Shown here: one piece after another, positions 43,813-54,167 of the stretch
How the letters are laid out: each line of letters begins with the position of its first letter
Position numbering within the stretch: position 1 is the first letter of the stretch
Assembly: GCF_002277955.1 (NCBI RefSeq)
Contig: NZ_CP018477.1
Coordinates: forward strand, 3,369,206 to 3,433,205
Origin: Thermogutta terrifontis
GTDB taxonomy: Bacteria > Planctomycetota > Planctomycetia > Pirellulales > Thermoguttaceae
Direction of reading: 5' to 3'
DNA length: 64,000 nt
Notes under the pieces: generated by a model
Database searches by the model: none
Seen by the model: only the letters and a program-made list of their open reading frames with translations
What the model was told of the DNA's origin: nothing
Translations under genes and position numbers: made by a program

Positions 43813-44994
43813 TCAATCGGCAGATCTGTCCTCCGGCCCTTTCCCACGCCGCTGGGCACGCCGCCCGGTGGTTTCCAGAATGGCAATCAAGCTGATCATG
43901 CAGCCCACCAGGAGCAGGATGACCAGTGCGCCAAAGGTATTGACCTGGTGCAAAAGGAGCGCGCCCAATCCACAGGTCGCCGCCATGAGGTAAATGGTGA
44001 GGACGGCTTGGGTTTTCGTCATGCCCAGCTCAACGAGGCGGTGAGAGAAATGCCGGGTGTCACCTACAAAGGGGCTGGCCCCAGCCCGCAAGCGTATGAC
44101 CACCACCGTCACAAGGTCATAGAGCGGCACCGCCAGGGCACACAAGGGGGCGAGTACTGCATGGCGTGGAGTGTTCTCTCCAGCGAATGTAGCCGTCATC
44201 GAAATGACCGCCACCAGGTAACCCACGAAATAACTTCCCGCATCGCCCATGAAAAGCCGGGCCGGAGGCCGATTGTGCCACAGAAACCCCAGCAGCGCCC
44301 CTAGCAAGACCAGAAAGAATCCGGCCACGAAGAGTTGCGGTTCTCCTGTGACGGGCTTGGGAGTGAGGAGCATGACTGCCGCCAGGACCGTGCAGGCAAT
44401 CGCTGCCACCCCGGCCGCCAAACCGTCCATGTTGTCCAACATGTTGAAGGCGTTGATGAGGGCCACAATCCACAGCACACTCAATATCCCGGTGAGGAGC
44501 GGCACTTCGATAAAGAGCGTCAACCGATAACCTGCGGCCACCGTTACCCCGGCCACTATAAATTCCACAACCAGCCGAAACCACCAGGGAAGTTTCCATC
44601 GATCGTCGGCCAGGCCTAAAGTCATCACGACGGTGGCGAGTCCAAGGACAGTCCACAGCCGACCGCTTTGGGCCCAGACACCGGGTAAATGGCGTGCCGC
44701 CTGGATCGGCAACCATTCTCGCGGAAAGAACCCGGCCACCAGTTCCGGGGTGACCAACCCGTGAGGGGGGCGGCTGTCGAACGTGAACCAGAGCATCATT
44801 TGAAGAATGGCGAATGGAAGCACCACGCCCAGCCAGATTGCCAGTCCGCCCGAAGTCGGCATAGGCCGATCGTGCACCTTGCGAGGTCCCGGTCGATCCA
44901 CCAGCCCCCATCGCGGTGCCCATACCCGGAGTGCAAACCCGAGCAGCCAGCTCACCACCAGGGAGGGCACCATTACGAAGAAGAGCCACCACAC
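43813..44994 (-). CDS. MraY/WecA-type phospho-sugar transferase (GT family 4 transferase)
   Basis: Transfers a UDP-sugar phosphate to undecaprenyl phosphate, starting a surface polysaccharide. This is a multi-helix membrane protein of about 393 residues. Family motifs: G-P-R-K-V-H-D-R-P-M-P-T-S-G-G near the N-terminus, N-M-L-D-N-M-D-G-L-A-A-G (catalytic Asp region), L-F-M-G-D-A-G-S and D-T-R-H-F-S-H-R-L. These favour WecA over MraY. Start: a GTG at 44994 behind GGGAGG, overlapping the DUF4416 stop by 22 bases; an ATG at 45090 would overlap more, while one at 44973 lacks a ribosome site. It plausibly feeds the polysaccharide cluster at 52.8-61.6 kb. Confidence 0.85.
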   Translation of the reverse strand: MWWLFFVMVPSLVVSWLLGFALRVWAPRWGLVDRPGPRKVHDRPMPTSGGLAIWLGVVLPFAILQMMLWFTFDSRPPHGLVTPELVAGFFPREWLPIQAARHLPGVWAQSGRLWTVLGLATVVMTLGLADDRWKLPWWFRLVVEFIVAGVTVAAGYRLTLFIEVPLLTGILSVLWIVALINAFNMLDNMDGLAAGVAAIACTVLAAVMLLTPKPVTGEPQLFVAGFFLVLLGALLGFLWHNRPPARLFMGDAGSYFVGYLVAVISMTATFAGENTPRHAVLAPLCALAVPLYDLVTVVVIRLRAGASPFVGDTRHFSHRLVELGMTKTQAVLTIYLMAATCGLGALLLHQVNTFGALVILLLVGCMISLIAILETTGRRAQRRGKGPEDRSAD

Positions 44995-45539
44995 GGCGAG
45001 GTCACCTCCCGTAAACGCTCGTGAAGATAGTCTCGGCACCGGTTGAAGAATTCGTGATACTCGGGCTGCCGGTAATCGGCAAATGTCCACTCATGGTGCT
45101 GCCAGCGATGGTGCCGATAAAACAGCGTCACTTCTCCATAAATACCCAGGCCGAGATAAATGCGGTGGGTGAAATCTTTCGTCGAAGCCAGCACCAGTTT
45201 CCCCAGCGTGAGGTATCCTGGATCAATGTTGAGCGGACGCGGCTCAGGAAACAGACGCAGCTCCGCATACTCCGTCTCCCACGAGTTCGTTTGTATCTTG
45301 ATGGCAGGCAGCCGACCGGGATCGATCAAATCCGCTGGTGCGAAAAAAACCTTTTTCAGATCTGGCCCCATGGTTGGGGTGTAATAATCGGTGTGGGAAA
45401 ACGGGAACGGTGGACTTTCTAGGGCGAGCGGGCCCCACTCTTCGACCACCTTTTGCCGGGCCCAATCAATGGCCGCCGGGTACCGACTGAACACCGCCAC
45501 CAACAACAACACCGGATCAGGGGCTTTGGGCACGCCCAT
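44973..45539 (-). CDS. DUF4416 family protein
   Basis: A 188-residue cytosolic protein of the DUF4416 family, whose role is unknown. Typical blocks are L-L-V-A-V-F-S-R-Y at the start, F-S-H-T-D-Y-Y-T-P-T-M-G-P-D-L-K-K, R-P-L-N-I-D-P-G-Y-L-T-L-G-K-L-V-L-A-S-T-K, and R-I-Y-L-G-L-G-I-Y-G-E-V-T-L-F-Y. AAGGAG lies seven bases before the ATG. It overlaps the WecA-type gene and is almost surely co-transcribed with it. Whether the two act together is unknown. Confidence 0.88.
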   Translation of the reverse strand: MGVPKAPDPVLLLVAVFSRYPAAIDWARQKVVEEWGPLALESPPFPFSHTDYYTPTMGPDLKKVFFAPADLIDPGRLPAIKIQTNSWETEYAELRLFPEPRPLNIDPGYLTLGKLVLASTKDFTHRIYLGLGIYGEVTLFYRHHRWQHHEWTFADYRQPEYHEFFNRCRDYLHERLREVTSPCGGSSS

Positions 45540-45690
45540 TTTCTTTCTCCTTCATCGCGCCGAAACGAGCGTTTTATGGCTCACTCCAAAACGGCATCGC
45601 CTGCGTTCTCTCTGAAACACCCCACTTTTCCTCGGCCGATGGGGATGCGGAGGTGCACATGGGTTCGGTTGAGAGCAAGATTCCACCCGC

Positions 45691-45776
45691 AAGGACCTGA
45701 CCTTCATGAATTATCCCAACAACAAATTGCGCCCAGGCCATCTCAGCAGTCTTTGCAAAAGTGGGGATGGATCAGG
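45691..45776 (-). repeat. Interspersed intergenic repeat, copy E (reverse orientation)
   Basis: Read on the reverse strand: CTTTTGCAAAGACTGCTGAG, CCTGGGCGCAATTTGTTG and a decayed palindrome half (GGGATAATTCATG), the same order as copy C. The surrounding spacer (45540-45893) holds no gene; only the promoter region of the next gene is expected. Confidence 0.65.
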
Positions 45777-45893
45777 CGTTCTCTTGCTTGATTCTACCAC
45801 GTGCTGTCATTCTAATGAAAACTCCGGTGAAACTGTGACCCAATGCGGAGGTTTCTGACGCGTTTCCAGGCAACGCTCTCGTGAGGGACCGCT

Positions 45894-47078
45894 ATGTCCT
45901 TTCGCCCTGTATGGTTGATTCTTACTGTTGCGGCATGGAGTTCAGGGCAAAGCTGGTCAGCGGAACGAGAAGTTCCATCGGGGCACAACCCCCGCTTTAC
46001 CGTTGAAAAGGCCCCTGATCTGGAAAAGTGGTTTGACCCCACGGATGCCTGGGGCGGAGCCGACGGAGTTTTCTCGATTCCCCTCGATGCTCACCGACTG
46101 CTGTTCACATTCGGCGATACCTTCACAACCCGCCAACGCCGCAAAATGGTGAACAATTCCATTGCCATTCTTCGGCTGGAAGGGCGCACGCCGGTGAGCA
46201 TGGAGTTCTTCTTCGGCCGAACTGCGGACGGGGACGTCCGCTCGTTCGCGGTACCGGAGGACAATCACGGCGTGTTCTGGCTGGCGGCGGGCGTGCGGGA
46301 CGGCACGCGGCTTCATCTTTTTGCCGCGCACATCGAATTCACACCCCAGGGCGGACCATTCGGTTTTCGGCAAATCGGAGAATCCCTTCTCACCGTGGAT
46401 AACCCAGACCGATCTCCACCAGAATGGCAGATCCGGCAACAGGACATCCCGTATTTCCGCTCCGACAAAAACGGAAGCGCAGTCATCGGTTCGGCGACAC
46501 TCGTTCCACCAGATGGACAATACATTTACCTCTACGGTTTCGACGAGGAAAAAACTCCGCTCTTCCCCATCAAGCATGCGATCGTCGCGCGGGTGAAAAA
46601 GGGGCATGTGGAGCAGTCATCCGAGTGGGAGTTTTATTGTGGCCCCGCCAAGCTCGGCGAGTCTGACTTGCCCGAGGCCCTCCTGACGAATGAACGTTTC
46701 TGGACCCACGACTTTTCCCACGCCACGCGACTGGCGCGTGAAGTCGCTTCTGAGTACTCCGTTTCGTACCTGCCGGTGCTCCGGGCCTATGTGATGGTCT
46801 ACACCCGCCTGGGACTTTCGCAAGACATCATGATGCGTTCAGCCCCCACGCCGGCAGGTCCGTGGGGTGATGCCGTTCTGCTGTATCGCATCCCCGATCT
46901 TCCGGAAGACACAAAGGCGTTTTTCTACGCAGCGAAGGCCCATCCCGCTCTGGCCGGTGAGGACGAACTCGTCATCAGCTTTGTGGCCAACTCCTTCGAC
47001 TTTGGACGACTGGTCCGAACCCCGGACATCTACCGTCCGTGGTTTATCCGTGTAAAGTTTCATCCGGCAGAAGAGTAG
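45894..47078 (+). CDS. Secreted beta-propeller-like protein (DUF4185/DUF5005-like)
   Basis: A 394-residue exported protein. The signal peptide is W-L-I-L-T-V-A-A-W-S-S-G-Q-S-W-S-A. The body resembles DUF4185-type five-bladed propellers: W-G-G-A-D-G-V-F-S-I-P-L, then R-L-L-F-T-F-G-D-T-F (the usual G-D-T-F of the family), N-S-I-A-I-L-R, and later W-T-H-D-F-S and Y-V-M-V-Y-T-R blade strands, ending with V-I-S-F-V-A-N-S-F. Related proteins bind or process glycans, but no catalytic residues can be named. The ribosome site is weak (CGTGAGGGA upstream). Confidence 0.65.
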   Translation: MSFRPVWLILTVAAWSSGQSWSAEREVPSGHNPRFTVEKAPDLEKWFDPTDAWGGADGVFSIPLDAHRLLFTFGDTFTTRQRRKMVNNSIAILRLEGRTPVSMEFFFGRTADGDVRSFAVPEDNHGVFWLAAGVRDGTRLHLFAAHIEFTPQGGPFGFRQIGESLLTVDNPDRSPPEWQIRQQDIPYFRSDKNGSAVIGSATLVPPDGQYIYLYGFDEEKTPLFPIKHAIVARVKKGHVEQSSEWEFYCGPAKLGESDLPEALLTNERFWTHDFSHATRLAREVASEYSVSYLPVLRAYVMVYTRLGLSQDIMMRSAPTPAGPWGDAVLLYRIPDLPEDTKAFFYAAKAHPALAGEDELVISFVANSFDFGRLVRTPDIYRPWFIRVKFHPAEE

Positions 47079-47381
47079 AGGTTTCGGTTATTGGGATATC
47101 AGCCATCTGTCCAGCGGGGGCACACTCTCAGAAAATTGCGGTGTTCAATGACCGTCTGTTCGGGGATGTTCCTCGAATGGGCTTTTTCCCGGTAAACTGA
47201 AAGGATTGTTTCCCGTTGGAAAGCCCCAGGCTCCAGTAGGACACGGCTTTCCCGCGCTTATGGGGGCGTTGTCCAGATCGAATAAAGTAATTGCGATTCA
47301 AGACTCTCGCAGATTGCCACAATTCTCCAAATTACGCCAAAGGCTTTTTCGAGGAAAGTGTTCTCAACAGGTTCAACGACC

Positions 47382-48917
47382 ATGGACGAGACAAGCCCTT
47401 CGACCAGTAAACCGGAAACCCAGCGACCGAAGAGCCACCTGGAAGCCGCCCGCCGCGAGAAACTCCGTCGTATCGCCGATCTGGGGGTGGATCCCTGGGG
47501 CGGACGATTCGACGGGCACCGTCCCATCGCGGAAATCCGTGCACGGGAAAACGAAATCCGCGTCATTCCCGCAGGTGAATGCGAAGTCGGCAAACCGCCT
47601 GAACTCCAGGGGCCGCGGGTTCGCGCAGCAGGCCGGATCATGCTTCTTCGCCGGGCGGGCAAAATCATGTTCATTGACATCCGCGACTGGACGGGCAAGA
47701 TCCAGGTGCTGGTCGGCAAGGCCCAGGTCGGTGACAAGAACTGGGAACTCGCCCAGTGCTTCGACCTCGGTGACATCATTGGTGTGGACGGGGAACTAAA
47801 ACGGACCAAGACGGGTGAGTTGACGATTTTTGCCGACGACCTCCACTTCCTCACGAAATGCATTGAAACGCCGCCGGAAAAATGGCACGGCCTGAGCGAT
47901 CCCGAACTGCGAAACCGCATGCGGTACCTCGACCTGACCTACACCGAAGGGGTCATGGAGCGGTTCCTCCGCCGCACGCGGATCGTGCAGTCGATTCGTA
48001 AAACGCTGGACGAAGAAGGATTCGTGGAAGTAGAAGGGCCCACCCTCCATGTGGTGGCGGGCGGTGCCGCTGCCCGACCGTTCATCACCCACCACAACGC
48101 CCTGGACATTGACCTCTATCTACGCATCGCTCTGGAACTGCACCTGAAACGACTCCTTGTGGGGGGCATGGAACGGGTGTATGAGCTCGGCCGAGTCTAT
48201 CGCAATGAGGGGATCAGTCCCCGCCACAATCCCGAGTTCACCATGCTAGAAGCCTATCAGGCCTACGGTGATTACCACACCATGATGGAACTCACGGAAA
48301 AGCTAATCGTCCGGGCAATCGAGGCAACAGGCCAGTCCCTTCGACTTCCATGGGGAGAAGGTGTCATCGATTTTACACCGCCTTTCCAGCGGAAGACGTA
48401 CGACGAACTGCTGGCCGAGCATACCGGCGTCAATCCGTCCGATCCATCCTCAATTTCCCAGTTTGCACAATCTCACGGAATTGAAGTGAGGGGGAAGCAT
48501 CCGGACGTCATCAAAAACGAGGTCTTCGAAGAATTTGTCCAACCAAAATTGATAGGTCCCATTTTCGTGCTCGATTATCCTGCCTCCATCTGCCCCCTCA
48601 CCAAACGAAAGCGCGGCAATCCCGCGATTGCCGAGCGGTTCGAGCTCTTCGTGCAGGGGATGGAGCTCGCCAATGCGTACACGGAACTCAACGATCCGGA
48701 CCTCCAGGAAGAGCTTTTCTCGCGGCAGCTCGAGGGATTGCCGGAGGAAGAATCCATGGCAAGGATGGATCGCGATTTCATTCGCGCGCTCCGTTACGGG
48801 ATGCCCCCGGCCGGCGGGCTGGGAATTGGTATTGACCGATTGGTGATGTTATTGACAAACTGTCAGAGCATTCGCGAGGTTATTCTGTTTCCACTCTATC
48901 GGCCGGAAACGGAATGA
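47382..48917 (+). CDS. lysS: Lysyl-tRNA synthetase, class II
   Basis: Charges tRNA-Lys. The 511-residue enzyme has an N-terminal OB-fold anticodon-binding domain (V-R-A-A-G-R-I-M-L-L-R-R-A-G-K-I-M-F-I-D-I-R-D) and a class II catalytic core with V-E-V-E-G-P-T-L (motif 1 side), R-V-Y-E-L-G-R-V-Y-R-N-E-G motif 2, H-N-P-E-F-T-M-L-E, and G-L-G-I-G-I-D-R-L-V-M motif 3. The G-M-E-L-A-N-A-Y-T-E-L-N segment is the lysine pocket. The ATG at 47382 starts the protein best; a GTG at 47358 has AGGAA too close to it. The lolC/E-like gene follows 33 bases later, so the three genes may be one transcript. The 303 bases upstream show nothing but the expected promoter. Confidence 0.95.
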   Translation: MDETSPSTSKPETQRPKSHLEAARREKLRRIADLGVDPWGGRFDGHRPIAEIRARENEIRVIPAGECEVGKPPELQGPRVRAAGRIMLLRRAGKIMFIDIRDWTGKIQVLVGKAQVGDKNWELAQCFDLGDIIGVDGELKRTKTGELTIFADDLHFLTKCIETPPEKWHGLSDPELRNRMRYLDLTYTEGVMERFLRRTRIVQSIRKTLDEEGFVEVEGPTLHVVAGGAAARPFITHHNALDIDLYLRIALELHLKRLLVGGMERVYELGRVYRNEGISPRHNPEFTMLEAYQAYGDYHTMMELTEKLIVRAIEATGQSLRLPWGEGVIDFTPPFQRKTYDELLAEHTGVNPSDPSSISQFAQSHGIEVRGKHPDVIKNEVFEEFVQPKLIGPIFVLDYPASICPLTKRKRGNPAIAERFELFVQGMELANAYTELNDPDLQEELFSRQLEGLPEEESMARMDRDFIRALRYGMPPAGGLGIGIDRLVMLLTNCQSIREVILFPLYRPETE

Positions 48918-48950
48918 TTTGCGCTCGGCCGTCAGGGAGGACATTCTTTC

Positions 48951-50469
48951 ATGTATCGCTGGCTGCTGTGTTGGCGGTATCTGCGAACGCGCTACATCGC
49001 GCTGGCCTCGATCATCAGCGTCACGCTGGGTGTGGCCACCATGATCGTCGTCAACAGCGTGATGATGGGCTTCACCCACGAGATGGAGAACCGCCTGCAC
49101 GGCATTCTTTCTGATATCATTTTCCAGTCGCGGAGCCTGGAAGGCTTCCCTGATCCCGATTGGCATATGGAGCAGATCCGCCGCGTGGCCGGTGACGAAA
49201 TTGAGGCCATGACCCCGACCGTCGTGGTCCCGGGAATGCTGAACTATCAGGTGGGCGACACCTGGATGACTCGCCCGGTTCAGATCATCGGGATCGACGA
49301 AAAGACCCAGGGGTTGGTGAGCGATTTCAGCAAGTACCTTCAGCATCCTGAGAACCGCCGTCAACTCAGTTTCCAGCTCCGCGAAGGGGGGTATGACGTC
49401 ATCGATCACCAGGCCGACGGCCCGTCACTGCCCCGCGAAGAGATGTCCCTGGCCGGGTGGGAACACCGTCGCCGTATGGCCCGGATGAAAAAAATGCTTC
49501 TCGAAATTGAACGGTCCGAGAATGCCGCATCAAATCAGCCCGAATCGCTCCCCGCGGATTTGCAGGATCCGTTCGCCCGGGCCGCTCCCCAGGAATCAGC
49601 ACCGCAGTTCGATCCCGAAAAATCGCAATACACCGGGGTCATTCTGGGGATTGGGTTGGTAAGTTTCCGTCGGGACGGGCAGGACCACTTTCTCCTCCTA
49701 CCGGGCGACGATGTCAAACTCACGCTTCCCACCGTGGGAACTCCCCCCAAAATCGTCAGCGACACGTTCACCATCGTGGACATCTATGAAAGCAAGATGA
49801 GCGAATACGATTCCAATTTTGCCTTTGTGCCCATTCGCGCTTTGCAGCAATTACGGGGCATGATTGACCCGTCGACCGGGAAGGGCTATGTCAACGCAAT
49901 CAGCATTAAACTAAAGTCGGGGGCCGACATGAACAAGGTGCGAGATAAGCTTCGCGCCGCGTTTGCCCCCCAATATTACGCCATCGATACGTGGCGCGAC
50001 AACCAGGGCCCGCTGCTTGCCGCCGTGAGTATGGAAACGGCCATTCTCAACGTTCTCCTGTTTCTCATCATCTGTGTGGCCGGGTTCGGAATCCTCGCGA
50101 TCTTTTTCATGATTGTTGTCGAGAAGACGCGGGATATTGGGATTCTCAAGGCACTGGGTGCTTCATCTGGCGGTGTGATGAGCATTTTCCTGGGGTACGG
50201 TCTCTTATTGGGAATGGTGGGTGCCGGAGTCGGCCTGGTCCTGGGATTGCTCTTTATCAGGCACATCAACGAGATCGCGGATTTGCTTGGCCACATCACC
50301 GGCCACCGGGTTTTCGATCCCGACATCTATTACTTCTACAAGATTCCCACCATCGTGGATCCGTGGACGGTAGGCTGGATCATCTCGGGAGCCATGATGA
50401 TCGCCATCCTTGCCAGTATTTTGCCGGCGCTGCGGGCAGCCCGACTGCATCCTGTGGAGGCGCTTCGGT

Positions 50470-50477
<8 letters not shown>
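48951..50477 (+). CDS. LolC/LolE-like ABC exporter permease (FtsX domain)
   Basis: An inner-membrane permease of 508 residues that, with an LolD-type ATPase, would detach lipoproteins or act as a MacB-like mechanotransmitter. The N-terminus Y-R-W-L-L-C-W-R-Y-L-R-T-R-Y-I-A is typical, followed by a first helix (I-I-S-V-T-L-G-V-A-T-M-I-V-V-N-S-V), a long periplasmic domain (about 40-370) and the FtsX block of three helices near the end, with V-E-K-T-R-D-I-G-I-L-K-A-L-G-A-S-S-G. The C-terminal A-L-R-A-A-R-L-H-P-V-E-A-L-R-Y-E is the signature end of this superfamily. The periplasmic part contains a longer charged insert than LolC. A single permease suggests a homodimer. Confidence 0.85.
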
Positions 50478-51360
<883 letters not shown>

Positions 51361-51464
51361 ACCACGAGTGGTCCGACACCCGTCACTGGGCAGCGTGCGG
51401 GTGCACCTCGAATAAATCGGGTACGATCACGACATACTGCCGGGAGTGCGTGCCGCAGATCGCG

Positions 51465-51530
51465 GAAGAGCAAAGGACCTGGCAAGCAGGCTCCTCCGAA
51501 GTTGGAGGAATACGCCGGTCGTGCCCGAAA
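51465..51530 (+). repeat. Interspersed repeat, copy F (hairpin part only)
   Basis: AAAGGACCTGGCAAGCAGGC, TCCTCCGAAGTTGGAGGAAT and GGTCGTGCCCGA follow the order seen in copy B (25083-25135): GGACC-type hairpin, CTCCGA...GGAGG hairpin, then CGTGCCCGA. The palindromic core is missing. The remainder of the 51361-51753 spacer shows no gene. Confidence 0.5.
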
Positions 51531-51753
51531 AAACGCATCGTTTTCAGGCAAGAACCAAGCGCGGCAGGCAGAATGGGCATCATCATCGGGTACTTCTGAG
51601 ATAGCCGTGGCGGCGCACACCGTTCCCACCTAAGCCATATGCGACTTTCAGCGACGACATGACTTGGGGTTGGTTATCTGCTCACCCGCTTCGCCCGCGC
51701 AGCTTTCCAGCCTCAAAGTATTGGAGACCAGACAACGTTGATTCGGAAAAGCT

Positions 51754-52293
51754 TCACGAAGACTGAGATTGAGAGGAGGACTCGCTGCCAGAGTCGGCCC
51801 GGACGGCTTCGGGAGAGAGCGGGACGCCGAGGATGACTCCTTCGCAGACCAGGTTTTGACGTACAAAGCACTGAAATTCACAGGTCATCATCGTGCTGCG
51901 AACTTTGAGGAGACGGGCCACGATGACGAAGCGCTCTCCGGGCCGGACAACTCCGCGAAACCGGACGTCTTGAAGTCCCCCAAAGCCGACCATAGGGGAC
52001 TTCATGAGCTTGTACTTCATGGTGTAATAGCTGGCCAGTTGGGCGGCTGCTTCGCACATGATAACGCCCGGCATAATCGGCATCCCGGGAAAGTGCCCAC
52101 GGATCCAGAACTCGTCCGGACCGAGGTCTTTATACCCCACACAGATCGCCCGTTCCGGGTCCTCGTAGCAGATCGCCGTCAACTGTTCCATCTCGTACCG
52201 CTGGGGATTGTACTTGCGGATTTCCTCGATGTCGGCGATGACCCGACTGGTGTCAATCTCTGCGGGGTCAAGAATCAACGGTTTCTTGGGCAC
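51754..52293 (-). CDS. fabZ: 3-hydroxyacyl-ACP dehydratase FabZ-like
   Basis: Dehydrates 3-hydroxyacyl-ACP in fatty-acid elongation. The 179-residue hot-dog protein has the active-site helix R-G-H-F-P-G-M-P-I-M-P-G-V with catalytic His67, and E-A-A-A-Q carrying the catalytic Glu81. D-V-R-F-R-G-V-V-R-P-G-E-R-F is the usual following strand pair. An N-terminal ~35-residue extension and a Ser-rich tail make it longer than common FabZ (about 145). It is monocistronic in this window. Confidence 0.88.
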   Translation of the reverse strand: MPKKPLILDPAEIDTSRVIADIEEIRKYNPQRYEMEQLTAICYEDPERAICVGYKDLGPDEFWIRGHFPGMPIMPGVIMCEAAAQLASYYTMKYKLMKSPMVGFGGLQDVRFRGVVRPGERFVIVARLLKVRSTMMTCEFQCFVRQNLVCEGVILGVPLSPEAVRADSGSESSSQSQSS

Positions 52294-52476
52294 AGCCAGC
52301 TCCTTAACGCTTTGCGTACCGGAAATCCTCCGCTGAGCGTCCGCTTATCGCACCCCTCCGCCTGAACAGTATCACTGGGGGAGGCCCCACCGCAACCTCT
52401 TGCTCTGTTCGGACGCCACATTCTCCCGCCCGGCCCTACCTTTACGGGTAATCACGAGCAGGCGCGGATCAAGCGG

Positions 52477-52575
52477 TTACGTGCGAACAACCCACCGTTT
52501 TGCCCGACGTGCCTTCGAGTTGGCAGGCCGCTTACCGTGGTTTGCCTTCTTAATTTGACGATGTGGCTTGGCCAT
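52477..52575 (-). CDS. Very small basic protein (32 residues)
   Basis: A complete ATG...TAA frame on the reverse strand with TAAGGGA seven bases ahead of the ATG. The start reads M-A-K-P-H-R-Q-I-K-K-A-N-H-G-K-R and then A-R-R-A-K-R-W-V-V-R-T. Twelve of 32 residues are Lys or Arg. The composition and the compact, strong ribosome site suggest a small ribosomal or RNA-binding protein, but I do not recognise the family. A GC-rich imperfect hairpin (CTCCCGC/GCGGGAG near 52647-52675) lies upstream without a U-tract. The 180-base spacer before it (52294-52476) holds nothing I can name. Confidence 0.5.
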   Translation of the reverse strand: MAKPHRQIKKANHGKRPANSKARRAKRWVVRT

Positions 52576-52808
52576 GGAAGTATCCCTTAACCGGTAGTGA
52601 ATTGATGATCCAATCCGTCGATTTGAGTTGAAAAACGAAAGGCCTCCCGCCGTGCATCGCGAATCGCGGGAGTCGTAGAGACAATATTTAAGCCGGTAGC
52701 GACCACCGGCGACAACCCGATCCCAGCAAGCAGCCGCCGGCCACCGCCACCCGGAATCTTCAGTTTAGCCGATTTCCTCTATTCTGTGAAGGCAACAGAC
52801 GGGTGAAG

Positions 52809-54167
52809 TCAGGCACTGTGGGCGGTCTGGCTAATTTCACCAGATGACTCTCGAACTGCCAGACCGATCATCATGAAGAGGACGGCGTTCATGTCCAAAA
52901 TGATGGAAACATCGTGGAAAAGCCCATTGACGGCGTAGGCGACCATAGCCACCAGCGCCAGGAGACTCATCGGTCGGGAAGGATTGCCCCAGGTTCGTCG
53001 AAACACTTCCACCGAGGCAGCGAGAAAACATCCGAGTAGCCCCAGGCCGACGATGCCCGTCTCCACCAGAAGGGAGAGAAACACATTGTGCTGGGTGTAG
53101 GGCCGGGCCTGCCGCAAAGGAAGGGGGGCGGTCGGATCTTCCAGGTAGGCGAGTTTTGCGTGATCGTACTGGGCCAGTCCAAAGCCGAAAACCGGACGCT
53201 CCTGAATCATGCGCCACGCTGCCGCGGCGAGGAGTGGCCGAAGTTGCACCGAACGGGCTGCTTCCTCGGCGGAAAGATGACGGTCGCGTTTCAGCTCGCG
53301 GAAATAGACCCCCGCCATCAATCCCGCCGCCAGGAGCATCAATAGGGCTGTCGCGATCCAGGGGGCGCGAAATCGGGGGGGCAACATCCACGCACCGACC
53401 ACCACAATGCATGCAGCGGCAGAAAGCCACACACTCCGCGTGAGGGTGGAGGCGACGGCCGCGACGAACAGTCCATGTCCCAAAAGAAAAACTACCCGTC
53501 GGGCAGGCGCTGCCTGCACAGTAAGGATCGTCCAGGCCGTCCAACCGATCAGGATCAGGAAGCCGTTTCCCACGGGATTGAGTAGGGGGCCCCGTGCGCG
53601 GCCGAAGAACTCGTCCGTGATCGATGTGTCCGCGATATAACGGGGAAATACGAGGGCATTCCAGCCAAACACCTCTGCCAAGCCGGTCAGCGACAGATAA
53701 ATGGCGAGGGCAGTGAAGACGGCGAGTGTCGCGCGTTGACCAAAGGGCGCGTCGCCGAATCGCCTTGCCGCCACGTACAAGGTAGCGGGAAAAGCGTAGA
53801 AGAACAGCCAGCGGGAAAGTCCGCTCGTCACTTCTGTCAGGAAAAATACACTCACGGCTGAGATGAGTAAGTAAATCACAAATATTCCTAGGAAAAAATC
53901 AGCCCGGGTGAGGGACGACAAATTGGGCCGTCGGTGAAGAAAGTCTGCCACCAGGGCCACAACGAGAATGCCCCACAGAATGCGGTCCAGGGTGAGAGGG
54001 AGCGGTTTCTCCACATGCCAGAAGAAATATCCCAGGCAGATTGAAGTGACAACGGTGAGCAGGGTCAGTCCACAAAGACCGGTTCGTCGCCACAGGACGG
54101 CCAACCAGGAGCCGGCGGCGAGCGTGCCCATCCCGATCAGCGTCAGTGTGCCCAGTTCAGTGGTCAC
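52809..54167 (-). CDS. O-antigen ligase / Wzy-like polymerase
   Basis: A 452-residue membrane protein with about 11 hydrophobic helices. The long periplasmic loop near residues 290-370 contains R-M-I-Q-E-R-P-V-F-G-F-G-L-A-Q-Y, which is the Wzy_C signature (R-P-x-F-G-x-G), and Y-T-Q-H-N-V-F-L-S-L-L-V-E-T-G, also typical. It should polymerise or ligate undecaprenyl-linked repeat units in the periplasm. It overlaps the Wzz-like gene by 11 bases, so the two are co-transcribed. A WaaL-type ligase is the alternative, and sequence alone does not decide. Confidence 0.85.
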   Translation of the reverse strand: MTTELGTLTLIGMGTLAAGSWLAVLWRRTGLCGLTLLTVVTSICLGYFFWHVEKPLPLTLDRILWGILVVALVADFLHRRPNLSSLTRADFFLGIFVIYLLISAVSVFFLTEVTSGLSRWLFFYAFPATLYVAARRFGDAPFGQRATLAVFTALAIYLSLTGLAEVFGWNALVFPRYIADTSITDEFFGRARGPLLNPVGNGFLILIGWTAWTILTVQAAPARRVVFLLGHGLFVAAVASTLTRSVWLSAAACIVVVGAWMLPPRFRAPWIATALLMLLAAGLMAGVYFRELKRDRHLSAEEAARSVQLRPLLAAAAWRMIQERPVFGFGLAQYDHAKLAYLEDPTAPLPLRQARPYTQHNVFLSLLVETGIVGLGLLGCFLAASVEVFRRTWGNPSRPMSLLALVAMVAYAVNGLFHDVSIILDMNAVLFMMIGLAVRESSGEISQTAHSA

